Assembly (NCBI GenBank): GCA_002914805.1
Contig: JXTB01000135.1
Span: forward strand, 749,265 to 813,264
Source of the DNA: Parasponia andersonii
Lineage: Eukaryota > Streptophyta > Magnoliopsida > Rosales > Cannabaceae
Direction: 5' to 3'
DNA: 64,000 nt
Shown here one piece after another: positions 22,607 through 34,756 of this stretch (the first letter of the stretch is position 1; the number at the start of each line of letters is the position of its first letter). Both the position numbers and the translations under genes were made by a program. The notes under the pieces are model-generated. The model was given only the letters and a program-made list of their open reading frames with translations, did not search any database and was not told where the DNA came from.

Positions 22607-24781
22607 ACAATGATACTATACTACTCACCTCTTTGTCACAGTTCTTGGATTATTAAAAAAAATAAATTAAATAAAAATGAAAAGGGGAAGGGTAAGGGGG
22701 GATATGGAGTAAATGGGATAACAAAATAGATAAGGACTAAGGGTACTGTGCTTTATTAGATTTTAGAGCAAATACGTTAGAAGACAACTAGATAATCTCG
22801 AGATTAATTAAATATGTTTTAGAAAGGTCTACTAAACTAAAGTGAATTAATCCGTATTTGGAAAACTAATATTTTTTTAGGCTATGTGAAAATTTTAATT
22901 CTATTTTGAAAATGTTATTTTCCTAATCAATTTGCCATAATTCTATATGTGAAAAAATGAAATCAAATTTAATTATCATTTTTCTTGAAAATTTTTTTCT
23001 CTCAATTTTTATTTAAATCCAAATAAAAAAAATAAAATTTCTTGAAATTTTTTTCACTCCCTCCAAATATCCAGGTTCCAAACAGGCCTTAATTTGTGTA
23101 AAATGGGGTATGAATGTATTCAAAATAAACTTGAAACTAGGAGCCAAAAAAAATAAAAAAATAAACTTGAAACGAAACTTGAAGAGGAAGCTAAACTTGG
23201 ATGGGTCTCTGTTAGAACATGCTTAATTATGAGTAAAGGAGTTTCATCCATTCCAACATTAATAAATTTCGATAACCAATAATCTTTATTTTTCTTGGTG
23301 TGGGACGACCAGGTTCATTTGATTTCGTATTAGCTTACATCACTAATTAGTAGTTAATTCCCTAATAGTTTGACCTTTAAAAAGTTCCAAAGAATTAGAC
23401 CATGATATATATCGTTCAATTGTTTGAATGATTTTTCCCTTTTTTCCATAAAGTCAATTAACTTATCGAACTTTGTTGAATCAAACACGCTATGTTTAAA
23501 ATCGTTAAAGAAAAAAAATAAATAGTTGTTCGTATATAAGCTCTTTATAAGTTAAGTTCCTTTGAATTCTTTTTTTTACATCATATATGACATTCTACAC
23601 TGAAGAGGGGGGAAAAAAATCTGACTAATGACGAACATCCTAGGATTCCAAGCTTTAGTACCCCTGGTTGTTTCATTCCCAAGTGTGTTTATTTTATTAC
23701 CTTCATGAAAATTTTCGAGAAATCATCGACTAATTGTATTACTTTTAATAAATACTTTAAAGGGATAAACTTTCAATACGACTCTGCATAATTGATGGAG
23801 ATAAAGAGTCTTGTACTATTAATATCGAAATAGGGCTTTGTGACCATGCAAAGGTCACTAGAGCAAACTAGGGAACTCTTTACATATTTACAATCTCGAA
23901 TTGTAATTTAGTCTATAAATGTCAACTGAGAGAAGAAAATAGAAAACTATCTCGGTATCTCATTCCACTTAACATTTGCTTGTATATATGTTTTAATATG
24001 CTAGTCTAATATATATTTGAGCAATGCGAAAAAAACAATATGTAAGAAAACATGTGTAACGTTTAGCAAGACACATTATTAAAAATCGGCTTTACACTTC
24101 TAAATAATAAACACCATTTCGTTAAGTTGTTTTCTTTTTTATGTATGTAAATATTGAGTAAGGTAGTTTGTAGAGTGAGAAATTTGGTTTTGGTAACTGA
24201 GAGCATTTTTTTTCCCACAAATATTCTTTATTTTTAATTTACTGGAAAAGTGCTCGAATTGACGATAGCCACTAGCTTGAATAGTCGAATATTAACCATG
24301 CAGTGAGTTATAAATTTTTTTTTTTGAATAATCTAATATGAAATTTTTTTTTTCTTCAAATTAACTTGTAATTGAGTAATATAATTTAGGATCAGCAATA
24401 TAAAAATAATCATTTCAAAACACATATGATACATGATTTAAAAAATATTTTAAAATGAAGTAAATTATTCATCAAAGTGTGAAAAAAATTAACTATTTAA
24501 AAATAATAGAAATAAACTTTAAAAATCATAAAAGTCTATGGTACAAATGAGGAGCATTGAACCTGTCAATGAAATATGTGAGTAAATTTTATATTATTAA
24601 AATTTAGGGAGACAAATAAAGTATATAATTAAATATTGTTATAAATAATAGGATAAAAATGAAAGTTTCAAAAAGTTGAGGGCGGAATATGCCCCCCTGG
24701 CCCCAAACTAGCTCCGTCTTACTATCAAGAAACTGTTCCGATTGTCTTGCTGGCTAAGAAATCAATGGGTCAAGAAATCAG
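22607..24781. repeat. Segmental duplication copy A, upstream of GST 1
   Basis: 22607-22755 matches 27565-27720, and 22780 onward matches 33757-35780 in the same order. Shared words include AGATAATCTCGAG, AAAGGAGTTT and CATTAATAAATTTCGATAACC. Copy A has about 430 bp (24280-24715) absent from B, and B has the copia region absent from A. No gene is seen. Confidence 0.75.
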
Positions 24782-24789
24782 TATAAAAG
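24782..24789 (+). promoter_or_regulatory. TATA box of GST 1
   Basis: TATAAAAG lies 94 bp upstream of the ATG at 24883, within a block (GAAATCAGTATAAAA-GAGGCATAACTC) kept almost unchanged before GST 2. Confidence 0.75.
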
Positions 24790-24882
24790 GAGGCATAACT
24801 CCTATCTAGAGATTAAGAAGCCAGAAATCAAAGAGCTAATATATCATATAATTTTATACATTAGTCTTTTTAGTAAGCATTA

Positions 24883-25969
24883 ATGGCGGAAGAAGTGAAA
24901 CTTTATGGTGTTTGGCTAAGCCCTTTTAGTCACAGAGCCGATATTGCTCTGAAACTCAAGGGTGTTGATTACGAACACTTTGAGGAAGACTTGCAAAACA
25001 AGAGTGCTTCTCTCCTCAAATACAACCCAGTTCACAAAAAGGTCCCTGTCCTCGTCCACAACGAAAAACCCATAGCAGAATCACTTGTTATTCTTGAATA
25101 CATCGACGAAACCTGGAAAGACCACCCCATCTTGCCTCAAGACCCATACCAAAGAGCCCAAGCTCGTTTCTGGGCTCGTTTCATCGATGACAAGGTAAAA
25201 ACTTGAATCCCTTTATATATCTTCATTGAATTATAAAGTGTTAAGGGACCTTTTGGAATTTGTTAGTGTTTCTGTTTAATGAGTCCGATGGTCGAATTAT
25301 GATTGTTCCAACAATCGTAAATCAGGATAAATATGTCCACTCTAGTCAATTTTGTAATATTTATTAAAGTGTTTGAATTAATTTCATGGCGCTTGTGTTT
25401 AGATGTTATGTGACAATTTATTAACTTCTTAGTTGTAATTTGTAAAAAGAGTGTTAACCTGAATATTTTCAGTCACGGAGTTTGCAGGGTACGTTATAAT
25501 TAGTTTCCTGATGTGTCAATGTGATCGTTAATTCTTTCTCTTATTCTTATAGCATTTTCTAGGCTTATGTGAATCTTAGAAACTAAGACTGTCATGGTGA
25601 ATTTAACTTAATTTGTGGTGTTGGATTTAGGTGTTGCCAACTCTATGGAAAGCGTATTGGGTCAAGGAAGAGCGGGAAAAGGCATCAGAAGAAGCATCAG
25701 AGCTTTTGAATTTTCTGGAGAAAGAGCTCAAACACAAGTACTTTGGGGGAGAAACTATTGGGCTAGTTGACATAGCTGGAAATTTCATAGCCCATTGGGT
25801 CCCAGCTATTCAACAAGTTGTGGGTGTAGAGATTTTGACTAAGGAAAAGTATCCCAAGCTGAGTCAATGGAGCCATGACTTTGTCACTCATGGTGTCGTC
25901 AAGGAAATTCTGCCTCTTCAGGACAAATTGATTGCTCACTTCAAGACTCATCTGGAAAGCACCAACTGA
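24883..25969 (+). CDS. GSTU: Tau-class glutathione S-transferase, intact (GST 1)
   Basis: Cytosolic enzyme that conjugates glutathione to electrophilic xenobiotics and stress products; tau GSTs are plant-specific. Exon 1 is 24883-25194 (104 codons) and exon 2 is 25631-25969 (112 codons plus TGA), with a phase-0 GT-AG intron of 436 bp in the position typical of tau genes. The protein has 216 residues, the usual tau size. The N-terminal thioredoxin-like domain shows [12 protein letters not shown] with the catalytic Ser near 13, the glutathione-binding KKVPVLVHN and [13 protein letters not shown]. The all-helical C-terminal domain runs from about residue 90, with GLVDIAGNF and WSHDF. A TATA box lies upstream; AATAAA at 26157-26162 is a plausible poly(A) signal. 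It is the only demonstrably intact member of the local cluster and probably stress-inducible, by family analogy. Confidence 0.95.
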
Positions 25970-26340
25970 GAAGACGATTTTAATTAAACGAACTATATCT
26001 ATAGAAAGGTGTGTTAGAATGAATGAATAATCGCATTTCACGCGTAATAATGGAGGGTTTTTAAAAAAAAAAAAAAAATAGGTGGAGTAAAAGTTTATAA
26101 TATTAAATCGCGTTTTAGATTGTGTACTCGTTGTTGCAAGTTAAATCTCTTAATCAATAAAAGTTACCAGAGTCCTACTATGTTTGTTCATGACTTGGTG
26201 TTCAATAATATTTGGTTAGATAAGATACTTATTACTGGAAAGCACCAAGCCCGAAAACCCGACCCAACCGAGCGACCCGAACCAAAATGTTGGTGCCATG
26301 TCACCAACCTGGCAGAGCTAAAGAAATTTCGATAAGGCAT
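25970..26340. repeat. GST 1 3' flank, right end of duplication copy A
   Basis: Nearly identical to 36299-36690 (GAAGACGATTTTAATTAAAC, CGCATTTCACGCGTAATAAT, then GGTGCCATGTCACCAACCTG). Divergence increases toward 26340, where the match ends. A 15-base poly(A) stretch at 26065-26080 is shared with copy B. Confidence 0.8.
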
Positions 26341-28220
26341 GTCAATTTCAATGCAAACTTAACCAAAATGAAGGTAGAGCTGTAAATTGGAGCCACTCGC
26401 ATGGGAGGGTGACAATTTCTATTAATTCGGCTGTGAGGGTGGCAATTCCTTAATTTGGCTGATGGAGTGTGAGGGTGAGAATTCCTTAATTTGGCTGAGA
26501 GAGTGACGAGGTGACAATTTCGTCACCTGACAGTTGAATTGTACTCATTCCTCTACGTAGTGAAATTCACGATAGGAAAGAAATAGGCAAGCACTAATTA
26601 AACAAAATAACCATTTAGTGACAAATTTTAATCGCAATAATTATTTTTGTGACTAATAGTGGCATTTTGTCGTAACGAAAAGTTTATTGTGACTAGCATT
26701 TAGTCACATTGTCACAGATATACTTTTAGTCACGAGTCTCTATATATAGTAGCGAAATTAGTTGTAACATTTAGGCACTTTTTACAATTACAACTTTTTT
26801 ATCACGATATAGTAATGATAATATTGTTTTAATCATGATTTTTTTTTAATTTATTCACAAAAGAAATGTGACTAAAATTAAAGTTTTTGGTAATAATATT
26901 AAGCTGATCAACCAACGCTCACATAATATAGCGTTTTTTCCGTTTTGAAGTTCAGATGTTCGTTATTTTTGTCTTTAAATTTTTATAATCCATTGTTGAC
27001 AAAATCACGAATGTCAACAAAAACTAATCTGCTTTTCATCTTTGTTTCTTTAATAAAAATGTTCAACTTGCTAAACATGATATATTCGGTAATTAATCTT
27101 GCTATTTGTGGCCGTCCATCAATACGAGGGGCCAAGTAGCATAATTCTCTTTATACTTTACAGTTCTTTATTTACACTACAATAGAATTACAAGAACAAA
27201 AGGCTTTGTATGTATTTTTTTTTTTTATCTTTTTAAAATAAAATTGAGTTGAAAAATCGAATTTAAAACTTCCACATATAAAAGAGGACATGTGATTATA
27301 CAAAAACAATTTCTTCTATTTCTCGAGATATTGTGGGAGTATCATTCTTTTGGTTTTACAATGGGAGAAGAAGAACCATCATTCTTTTGGTTTCACAATG
27401 GGAGAAGAAGAACCACGAATGTACTAGATGCATTACAATGTTTGTAGACGCCATGTCATGCATTACGTCCGTTGTAGTGCGAAAAAGTCCATATATACTT
27501 GCAAGTAATGCATGGTAATCTAGACAAAGTCCATCAACTACAATTCCAATGTTCTCCTTTTTCCTTTTTTTCTTTAAAGCCCACGAAGATACTATAATAC
27601 CTACCCCTTTGTCACCTTTTGTGATCTTCGATTATGAAAAAATAAAATAAAATAAAATAAAAAGGGGAAGGGGGATATGGAGTAAATGTGATAACAAAAT
27701 AGCTAAGGAGTAAGGGTAGTGTGCATGTTGGAGTTTTGTGTTGTTCAAATACAAAGAAAAGAAACTTTGTAAAATACCCAAATATTTGCTAATGCGTGTC
27801 CCACGATGGAAAATAAATTAAAGTTGAAGTTGAGATTTCCACACTTTTAGAGGATAATGACCTACAAAGGAAGACTCTCTTGTGGCTCCGCCAATTTAAA
27901 AGAGTCGGATTCTCCGTCTAAAATCATGTCTATTCTAACTAATAAAACCATGACACGTCTTACATTCAGTTGTTCCTTCCTTTACGTCTTATGACGAACG
28001 TACATCCCTTTAAAGCTTTAAATATTAATAGAGAAAACCCCCCAAATAGTGTCCAGTCTAGTGAACTAGCTAGACATCGTCTTCTTTCTCTGGCCACCTA
28101 TCTCAGATCCAAAGTATGAAATGAATCTTAAAAGAATATATAAACAAAAGAGCATCAAAGCATATGCACTAATAGAATCCCACTTCTTTTAACTGTCTGT
28201 GGTGAGCATCATGAACAAGA
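26341..28220. other. Spacer and left part of duplication copy B, no gene
   Basis: 26341-26770 holds short imperfect repeats of a GAGGGTGACAATTCCTTAATTTGGCTG-like unit near 26400-26520 and TTTAGTCAC/GTGACTAA inverted words. 26775-27493 and 27565-27720 match copy A at 10135-10774 and 22607-22755. A short in-place duplication (CATTCTTTTGGTTT-CACAATGGGAGAAGAAGAACCA) sits at 27340-27415. No coding feature is recognised. Confidence 0.6.
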
Positions 28221-28580
28221 TGTTAGAATTTTGGCTTGTTACTTTTTGTAATTGTTTTATATTTTGTCTCACATTGTTTGTGTATGAATATTTAAGGTCT
28301 ACAGTTAGCTATAAATAAAGTCTTTTGTAATTAGTTTTTAATCATCCCAAAATTAGTTTCCCTATTGTTGAGGACTTTTATTCCTAACGAGTTTTGTTTT
28401 CACCATTTTTCCATTTGTATCTGAGTTTTTGCATTATAGTCCAGATTTTGTATTTCCTATTTTTGAAGTTAGTGAAGTGGTTAGCAACATCCCGAGAAGC
28501 ATTTAGAATTTTCTACGTATTTTCTACTTTTGTTAATTTCAATAGCTAGTTGTTAGTTCATATTTATTTTGTAGCTATAT
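28221..28580 (+). repeat. 5' LTR region of the copia element
   Basis: Aligns to 32701-33105. Shared blocks include TTAATCATCCCAAAATTAGTTT, GAGTTTTTGCATTATAGTC and GCAACATCCCGAG. After CCCGAG this copy lacks about 50 bp present in the right copy and then realigns (GCATTTAG...TTGTTAATTTCAATA). TTTGTATCTGAG near 28421 resembles the usual copia primer-binding site, yet the repeat continues beyond it. Confidence 0.75.
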
Positions 28581-28588
28581 TAGCATAA

Positions 28589-29476
28589 ATGTCAGAATCT
28601 TCATCAACGCCGGCTAAGACAAAGACGGTGACTAATGCAAAAATCGATGTGGAGAAATTTGATGGCCGAAATAACTTTGGCTTGTAGTAATACGAGGTAT
28701 TGGATAGTTTATGTCAACAAGATCAGGATATTGCTCTAGAGGAGACGAAACCGGAGAAGATGGATGATAAAGAATAGGAGAGGATCAATCGTCAAGCTTG
28801 TGGTACGATCCGCTCATATCTTTGTAGAGAACATAAGTATCCGTTCATGAGGAAGACTTCTGCAAGTAAGTTATGGAAAGCGCTTGAGAACAAGTACATA
28901 AAAAAGAGCAATGAGAACTGGCTATACTTGAAGAAATGACTTTTCTGCCTCCAGTTGAAGCCTGGTACGACTATCGGTAACCACATTGATACTTTCAACC
29001 AATTGATTATAGATTTGTTGAATTTAGATGAAACCTTCAAAGATAAGGATAAAGCAATGTTGCTAATTGGGTTCCTTCTTGATGAGTTAGATCATCTCTA
29101 TATTATGTTGCTTCACGGGAAGGAAAGATTATCCTTCGATGAAGTGAGTGCTGCATTGTACAATCATGAGATTCTGAAGAAAGATTAGAAAGAGAATAGG
29201 GATATGCCAGCAGAAGCGCTTACAGCCAGAGGACATAGTCAAAGCCGTAAGCAGGAAAAAAGGAGTAGATCTCGTTCGAAGGGAAGACCTGGTAAGGATG
29301 AATGTGCCTTTTGTCATGAAAAAGGGCATTGGAAGAAAGATTATCCGAAATTACAGAATAAAGGCAAGGAAAAAGCTAATAAAGGCAAGGAAAAAGCTAC
29401 TTCTGATGCATATGTAGCTGAAGTTGAAGATGATGAGTCAGATTTTGCTCTAGTTAGTCAGCTGATGATGTCTTAG
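28589..29476 (+). pseudogene. gag: Copia gag remnant
   Basis: The ATG at 28589 opens MSESSSTPAKTKTV with IDVEKFDGRNNFGL, after which TAG stops the frame; the rest is spread over several frames (for example LDELDHLYIMLLHGKERLSFDEV). The zinc knuckle reads CAFCHEKGHWKKDY: the fourth ligand of the usual CX2CX4HX4C is Tyr, so nucleic-acid binding is likely lost. A duplicated KGKEKANKGKEKA follows. Confidence 0.8.
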
Positions 29477-30930
29477 CATGACGAATGGATTTTAGATTCG
29501 GGTTAACTTACCATATGTGTCCTCACAAGGAGTGGTTCTTCAACTTTGAAGAACTAAATGGTGAAGTTGTTTACATGGGAAATGATGAATCATGTAAAAC
29601 AGCTGGGGTAGGTTCAATTCGATTGAAAAATCATGATAGATCGACTAGAATTTTGACAGATGTTCGGTATGTACCGAAATTGAAGAAGAATTTCATCTCT
29701 TTGGGAGCTTTAGAATCCAAAGGCTTCACTATGACTATATGAGAAGGAATTCTAAAAGTTACTTCAGGCTCTTTGGTGGTGATGAAAGGTACAAGAAGAA
29801 ATAATTTGTATTACTATAATGGTAGTATAATTATTGGATCAGTTGCTACGGTTTCTGAACATGATAAAGCTTCAGAAATTATCAGGTTATGGCATATACA
29901 TTTGGGACATACAGGGGAAAAAGTTTTCTTTATTTTGGTGAAGCAAGGCTTACTGAAAGGAGTGAAGCCCTGCAAGTTGGACTTTTGTAAATACTGTATT
30001 CTGGGAAAACAGACAAGAGTGAAGTTCGGCACAACAATTCACAATACTGAGGATATTCTAGATTATGTTCATTCAAATGTGTGGGGACCTACCAAAACAG
30101 CTTCTTTGGGAGATATGTACTATTTTGTTACTTTTGTCGATGACTTTTCTAGAAAATTTTGGATATAAGGAAGAATAAGGATGATGTCCTTAAAGTTTTC
30201 CTTAAATGGAAAAAGATGATTGAGACTCAGACGGGTAGAAAGATCAAACGAATTCGATCAGACAACGGTGGAGAATATAGGAGTGATCAATTTTTAGGAG
30301 TTTGTCAGTTTGAAGATATTGTCTGTCACTTTACAATCAGAAAAACACCACAACAGAATGGAGTGGCAGAAAGCATGAATCAGACTTTGCTAGATAAGGT
30401 TCGGTGTATGTTGTCCAATGCTAGGTTAGGCAAAGTTTTTTAGGCTGAAGTAATTACGTATGCGTATCATCTCATTAATCGTTTACCATCGACTACAATT
30501 GGAGGCAAAACCCCTCTTAAGGTATGGTCTAAAAAACCTACTAGTGATTATGATTCTTTACATATCTTTGGTTTCACTACCTATTATCATGTAAAAGAAT
30601 CCAAGTTGGATCCGAGAGCCAAGAAAACATTATTTATGGGCATCAACTCGGGTGTAAAGGGATACCGACTTTGGTGTCTAAGTTCAAGGAAGATTTTATT
30701 TAGCAGGGATGTTACTTTTAATGAGTTTATCATGTTGAAGAAGGTAACAGAAGACCAAGAGAAGACCATTAGTATTCCGCAGCAGGTGGAATCTAGTTGG
30801 CAACAGGTAGAGTTTGAGATAACGACAATAGTAGTCCGAGCTAATATTGTTGAAAATAGTGATGACACTCCATTGGAAGAGAAGGATACTGAAGATGAAG
30901 AAGAGGTTCCAACCCAAGAGCCTCAATAAC
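29477..30930 (+). pseudogene. pol: Copia protease and integrase remnant
   Basis: Protease: EWILDSG then a stop/shift, continuing as YHMCPHKEWFFNFEEL in another frame. The GAG-pre-integrase zinc region follows, with LWHIHLGHTGEK and CKLDFCKYCILGK. In the integrase core the first acidic residue of the DDE triad is Asn (VHSNVWGPT where HSDVWGP is usual), the second (RSDNGGEY) and third (NGVAESMNQTLL) remain. Frame breaks occur at about 30168 and 30440. Enzyme inactive. Confidence 0.85.
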
Positions 30931-30998
30931 AACAAGAATCAATTACACATAATAGGCCAAGACGTGAAATTCGTAAACCTGCTCGATTTATTAATATA

Positions 30999-31900
30999 GT
31001 GGCCTATACACTTCCCATTGTAGATGATGATGTTCTTTCTACGTACAAAGATGCTGTCAAAAGTTCAGAAAATGAACAGTGGAAGAAAGCAATGGAGGAA
31101 GAAATACAGTCTGTTCGAAAGAATGAAACTTGGGAGCTAGCTCAACTACCGAAGAATAAGAAGGCAATTTGGTGCAAATGGGTATATGCAAAGAAAGAAG
31201 GATTTCCTAATAAGAATTTTGCTTCAAGGCAAGATTGTTAGCGAAGGGCTATGCTTAGTTAGAGTAAATTGATTACAATGAAGTATTTTCTCCAGTTGTT
31301 AAATATTTTTCCATTAGAATTTTGTTAGCTATGGTAGCACAATTGGATCTTGAACTAGTTCAATTGGATGTGAAAACTGCGTTTCTACACGGTGATTTGG
31401 AAGAGGAAATCTATATGTTTCAACTAGAAGGATTCAAGGTTGCTAAAAAAGAAAATTGAGTTTGTAAACTGAAAAGATCGCTTTATAAGCTGAAACAATT
31501 ACCAAGGCAGTGGTACAAGCGATTTGATCAGTTTATGATGGATCAGAAGTACCAAGAAGCGAGTTTGATAGTTGTGTGTATTTTCGCAAGCTACAAGGTG
31601 GGTCTTTCATTTATCTACTTTTGTATGTTGATGATATATTGATAGCTTCGAGGAGTCAAGAAGAAATTAAGAAGTTAAAGACTCAGTTGAATCAAGAGTT
31701 TGAGATGAAGGATCTCGGTGAAGCAAAGAAGATTCTCGGTATGGAGATTAGCAGAGACAGAGGAAAAGGCAAGGTTAGTTTGTCTCAGAAGTAATATCTG
31801 AAGAAAGTATTACAGCGTTTTGATATGACTGAACAATCAAAACTTGTTAGTACACCGCTTGCTCCTCATTTCAAGCTTAATGCATCTTTATCCCCGAGTA
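30999..31900 (+). pseudogene. pol: Copia reverse transcriptase remnant
   Basis: Contains WKKAMEEEIQSVRKNETWEL and CKWVYAKKEG, then after breaks [36 protein letters not shown], and the catalytic LLLYVDDILIAS at about 31615-31650, followed by FEMKDLGEAKKILGMEI. At least four stops or shifts separate these blocks. Confidence 0.87.
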
Positions 31901-32580
31901 CAGATACAGATCGAGAGTACATGTCACAAGTTCCGTATTCAAATGCAGTTCATAGCTTGATGTATGCGGTGGTGTATACGAGACCCAATATTTCACATGC
32001 AGATGGAGTTGTGAGCAGGTTTATGTATGATCTGAGTAAAGATCATTGGCAAGCTGTGAAATAGATTCTACGGTACTTATTAAAGACTGTAGATGTAGTT
32101 TGGTTTTTGAGAGGGATGATAGACTTGGTCAGTGTGCGGTTGGTTATGTTGATTCTGATTACGCTGGTAATTTAGATAAATGTCGATCAACTACTGGATA
32201 TGTATTCACATTTGCAAGAGCACTAATCAGTTGAAATTCTACTTTACAGTCTACATTTACTTTGTCTACTACAGAAGTAGAGTACATGGCAGTTACAAAG
32301 GCTGTGAATGAAGCTATTTGGTTACAAGGATTACTGGAAGAGCTAAGAGTTGTTCATGAGCATATCTATATTTATTATGATAGTCAGAGTGTCATTCACT
32401 TAGCAAAGAATCCAGTATACCATGTACATACGAAGCATATTGATGTCTGACATCACTTTGTGCGAGAGATTATTGATGAAGAAAAGATATTGCTTCAGAA
32501 GATTGGGAATGCTGAGAATCATGTGGATATGATGACCAATGTGGTGACATCGATTAAGTTCAATCATTGTTTAGACTTTA
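31901..32580 (+). pseudogene. pol: Copia RNase H remnant
   Basis: Reads VPYSNAVHSLMYAVVYTRPNI, then GYVDSDYAGNLDKCRSTTGYVF and STTEVEYMAVTKAVNEAIWLQ, and DSQSVIHLAKNPVYH with THIDV, interrupted by stops at about 32062, 32234 and 32448. This is the C-terminal RNase H of copia pol. Confidence 0.87.
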
Positions 32581-32700
32581 TCAACATCCTACAAGTTTGA
32601 TGGCGCCTTTCGGCGCATAAAGTGTTGTTGCTGTAATGGATAGAGGATACGGGAATTTGAGAAATTTGGGTGGGACCTGCTAACTCGCCAAAGTAGAGAT

Positions 32701-33105
32701 TGTTAGAATTTTAGCTTGTTAGCTTTTGTAATTGTTTTACACATTGTCCTATATCACTTGTGTATGAATATTTGGGGTCTACAGTTGGCTATAAATAAAG
32801 CCTTCTATAATTGGTTTTTAATCATCCCAAAATTAGTTTTCTTATTAGCGAAGAATTTTATTCCTAAGGACCTCCATGGTTTTGTTTTTACCATTTTTCT
32901 ATTTATTTCTGAGTTTTTGCATTATAGTCTAGATTTTGTATTTCCTCTTTTTGAAGTTAATGAAGTGGTCAGCAACATCCCGAGGATATAAATAATTTAC
33001 TGAACCTCGTTAAATTTTGTGCGCTCTTTTATTTTTGCATTTAGTATTTTCTATGTATTGTTTATTTTTGTTAATTTCAATAACTAATTGGTAATTTATA
33101 TTTAA
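32701..33105 (+). repeat. 3' LTR region of the copia element
   Basis: Starts TGTTAGAATTTTAGCTTG after a purine tract, and aligns to the 5' copy until about 33105. It contains an extra segment ATATAAATAATTTACTGAAC... (about 32985-33040) missing from the 5' copy. Several substitutions separate the two, consistent with an old insertion. Confidence 0.75.
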
Positions 33106-33130
33106 TATTGTCTCAATATTAAATATAAAC

Positions 33131-34195
33131 ATTTGAAGTAATTGTGTTTTCGCTGTACAAGACTCATGTTCCATCTTCATGTTCCATCTCGCTATTAACT
33201 GGCAATAGCAGTGGTGCAGTTGCGAGAACATTTTTCGACGAGGACTATGTCCTCACTATTAGTAGTAACGAGGACAATTGTACTAATAGCAAGCACTTTT
33301 GCCCATTTTCCTGTAGTGAATCAAGGTCGTGAGAAGTATATTATAGGTTGCTAATAGGCCAGAGCGCCACGGATTTGGGATATATGGACCTTAATGGTCC
33401 AAGGATTTTAGGTAAAATTTTATCACGTTATATATTTTCGTAAATTCAAAAAAAAAAAGGGAAAAAAAGACCCAGTAAATTAAAAATGATAGAAAATTTA
33501 TGAATGGGGCATGATGGATATGAAAAGCATAGGCTTAGAGAACAAGGAAGAAGAATAGACATGCCGGTGTACATGAGTTTTTTCCTTTTTTTTTTCGGTC
33601 TTACTGTTTATCGGAGGTTAGTCGTGAGAAAACGTGAGATGAAAGCGCAGAGAAAAAAAAAAATACAAAGACTTTTTAGTGACGTGCCATGTTTTTATTG
33701 ATTAGACACAGAAATGGACAAAGAATCTGGTTGGCTCCCAAATTAAGACTGTGTATACAATTAGATAATCTCGAGACTAATTAAATATGATTTATAAATA
33801 AGATCTACTAAACTAAGTGAATCTGCATGTGGAATCCTAATATTTTTTTAAAAAAAATATTTGTGCAAAATGAGGGTAATAATGCATTCAAAATAAACTT
33901 GAAACAAAACTTGACGAGCAAGCTAAAATTGGATAGGTCTCTATTAGAATATTATGCTTACGAGTAAAGGAGTTTTACCCATTTCAACATTAATAAATTT
34001 CGATAACCACCTTTCAAAAAGAAAAAAAAAAATCGATAACCAATAATCTTGACATATCTGTCTTGTCGTGGAACGACCAAATCCATTTGATTTCGTATTA
34101 GCTTACATCACTCGTTAGTAGTTAATTGCCTAATAGTTAATTGAACTTTAAAACAAAATCCAAAGAATTAGACTTTGATATATATATATATATAT
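33131..34195. other. Intergenic; duplication copy B resumes at about 33757
   Basis: 33131-33756 has no recognised gene or repeat. From 33757 the DNA follows copy A from about 22780. The block ends in a (TA)n tract at about 34177-34197, where the MITE inserted. Confidence 0.6.
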
Positions 34196-34756
34196 ATAGG
34201 TTATAATTAAGTAGGTATTTTTTTTAACTAATCTATCTATTTTTTAGTCATTAAATTATTATTTAATAAATATCAAAATTTAAGTAATTAGAAAAAAAAA
34301 TAAAAAAATAAATACATATTATTTAATATTTTTTTTATTTATCTTTTATTATACAAAGATGTCTGTGATGAATTTTAATTGAAAAAAAATAAACACACTA
34401 TAAGTATTATTTTGCTCAATTAAACCTCATTATGCACATCTTTTTATGATAAATTATAGAGAAAAAAAATATTACATAATATGTATTTATTATTATTATT
34501 ATCAATGTTACGAGACACCATAACGACGTGTCAATTTATAACTAGTAATTTTAATTAATAAATTTAGTCTCATATGGGCCCCACTTAAACTATAATTATA
34601 ATTAACTAAGAGGCTAATGCATCATGTGTATTAGATATATATATGGTGTTTTTTTTTTCCCAACTACTCAAATTGTGGTATTCGTTATTTAATAATCTAA
34701 TAATAAAAAGAATTACATATAAATAGGTAAAAAAATCCTACTCGATTATGACCTAT
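34196..34756. mobile_element. MITE copy B with complete terminal inverted repeats
   Basis: About 560 bp. The left end ATAGGTTATAATTAAGTAGG pairs with the reverse complement of the right end, ATAGGTCATAATCGAGTAGG, followed on both sides by a T-run. It sits inside (TA)n, so target-site duplication cannot be separated from the tract. The empty site exists in copy A near 23405. No coding capacity; superfamily not assigned. Confidence 0.8.

Larger units (their letters stand above)
28221..33130 (+). mobile_element. Ty1/copia retrotransposon, decayed
   Basis: Direct terminal repeats start with TGTTAGAATT at 28221 and 32701 and flank gag, protease, integrase, reverse transcriptase and RNase H in copia order. 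The RT follows the integrase and has the copia motif YVDD. A purine-rich CCAAAGTAGAGAT precedes the 3' repeat. Many stops and frameshifts make it inactive. It lies inside duplication copy B and is absent from copy A, so it inserted after the duplication. Outer ends are uncertain by some tens of bases; the sequence CAAGA occurs before 28221 and again near 33160. Confidence 0.9.
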
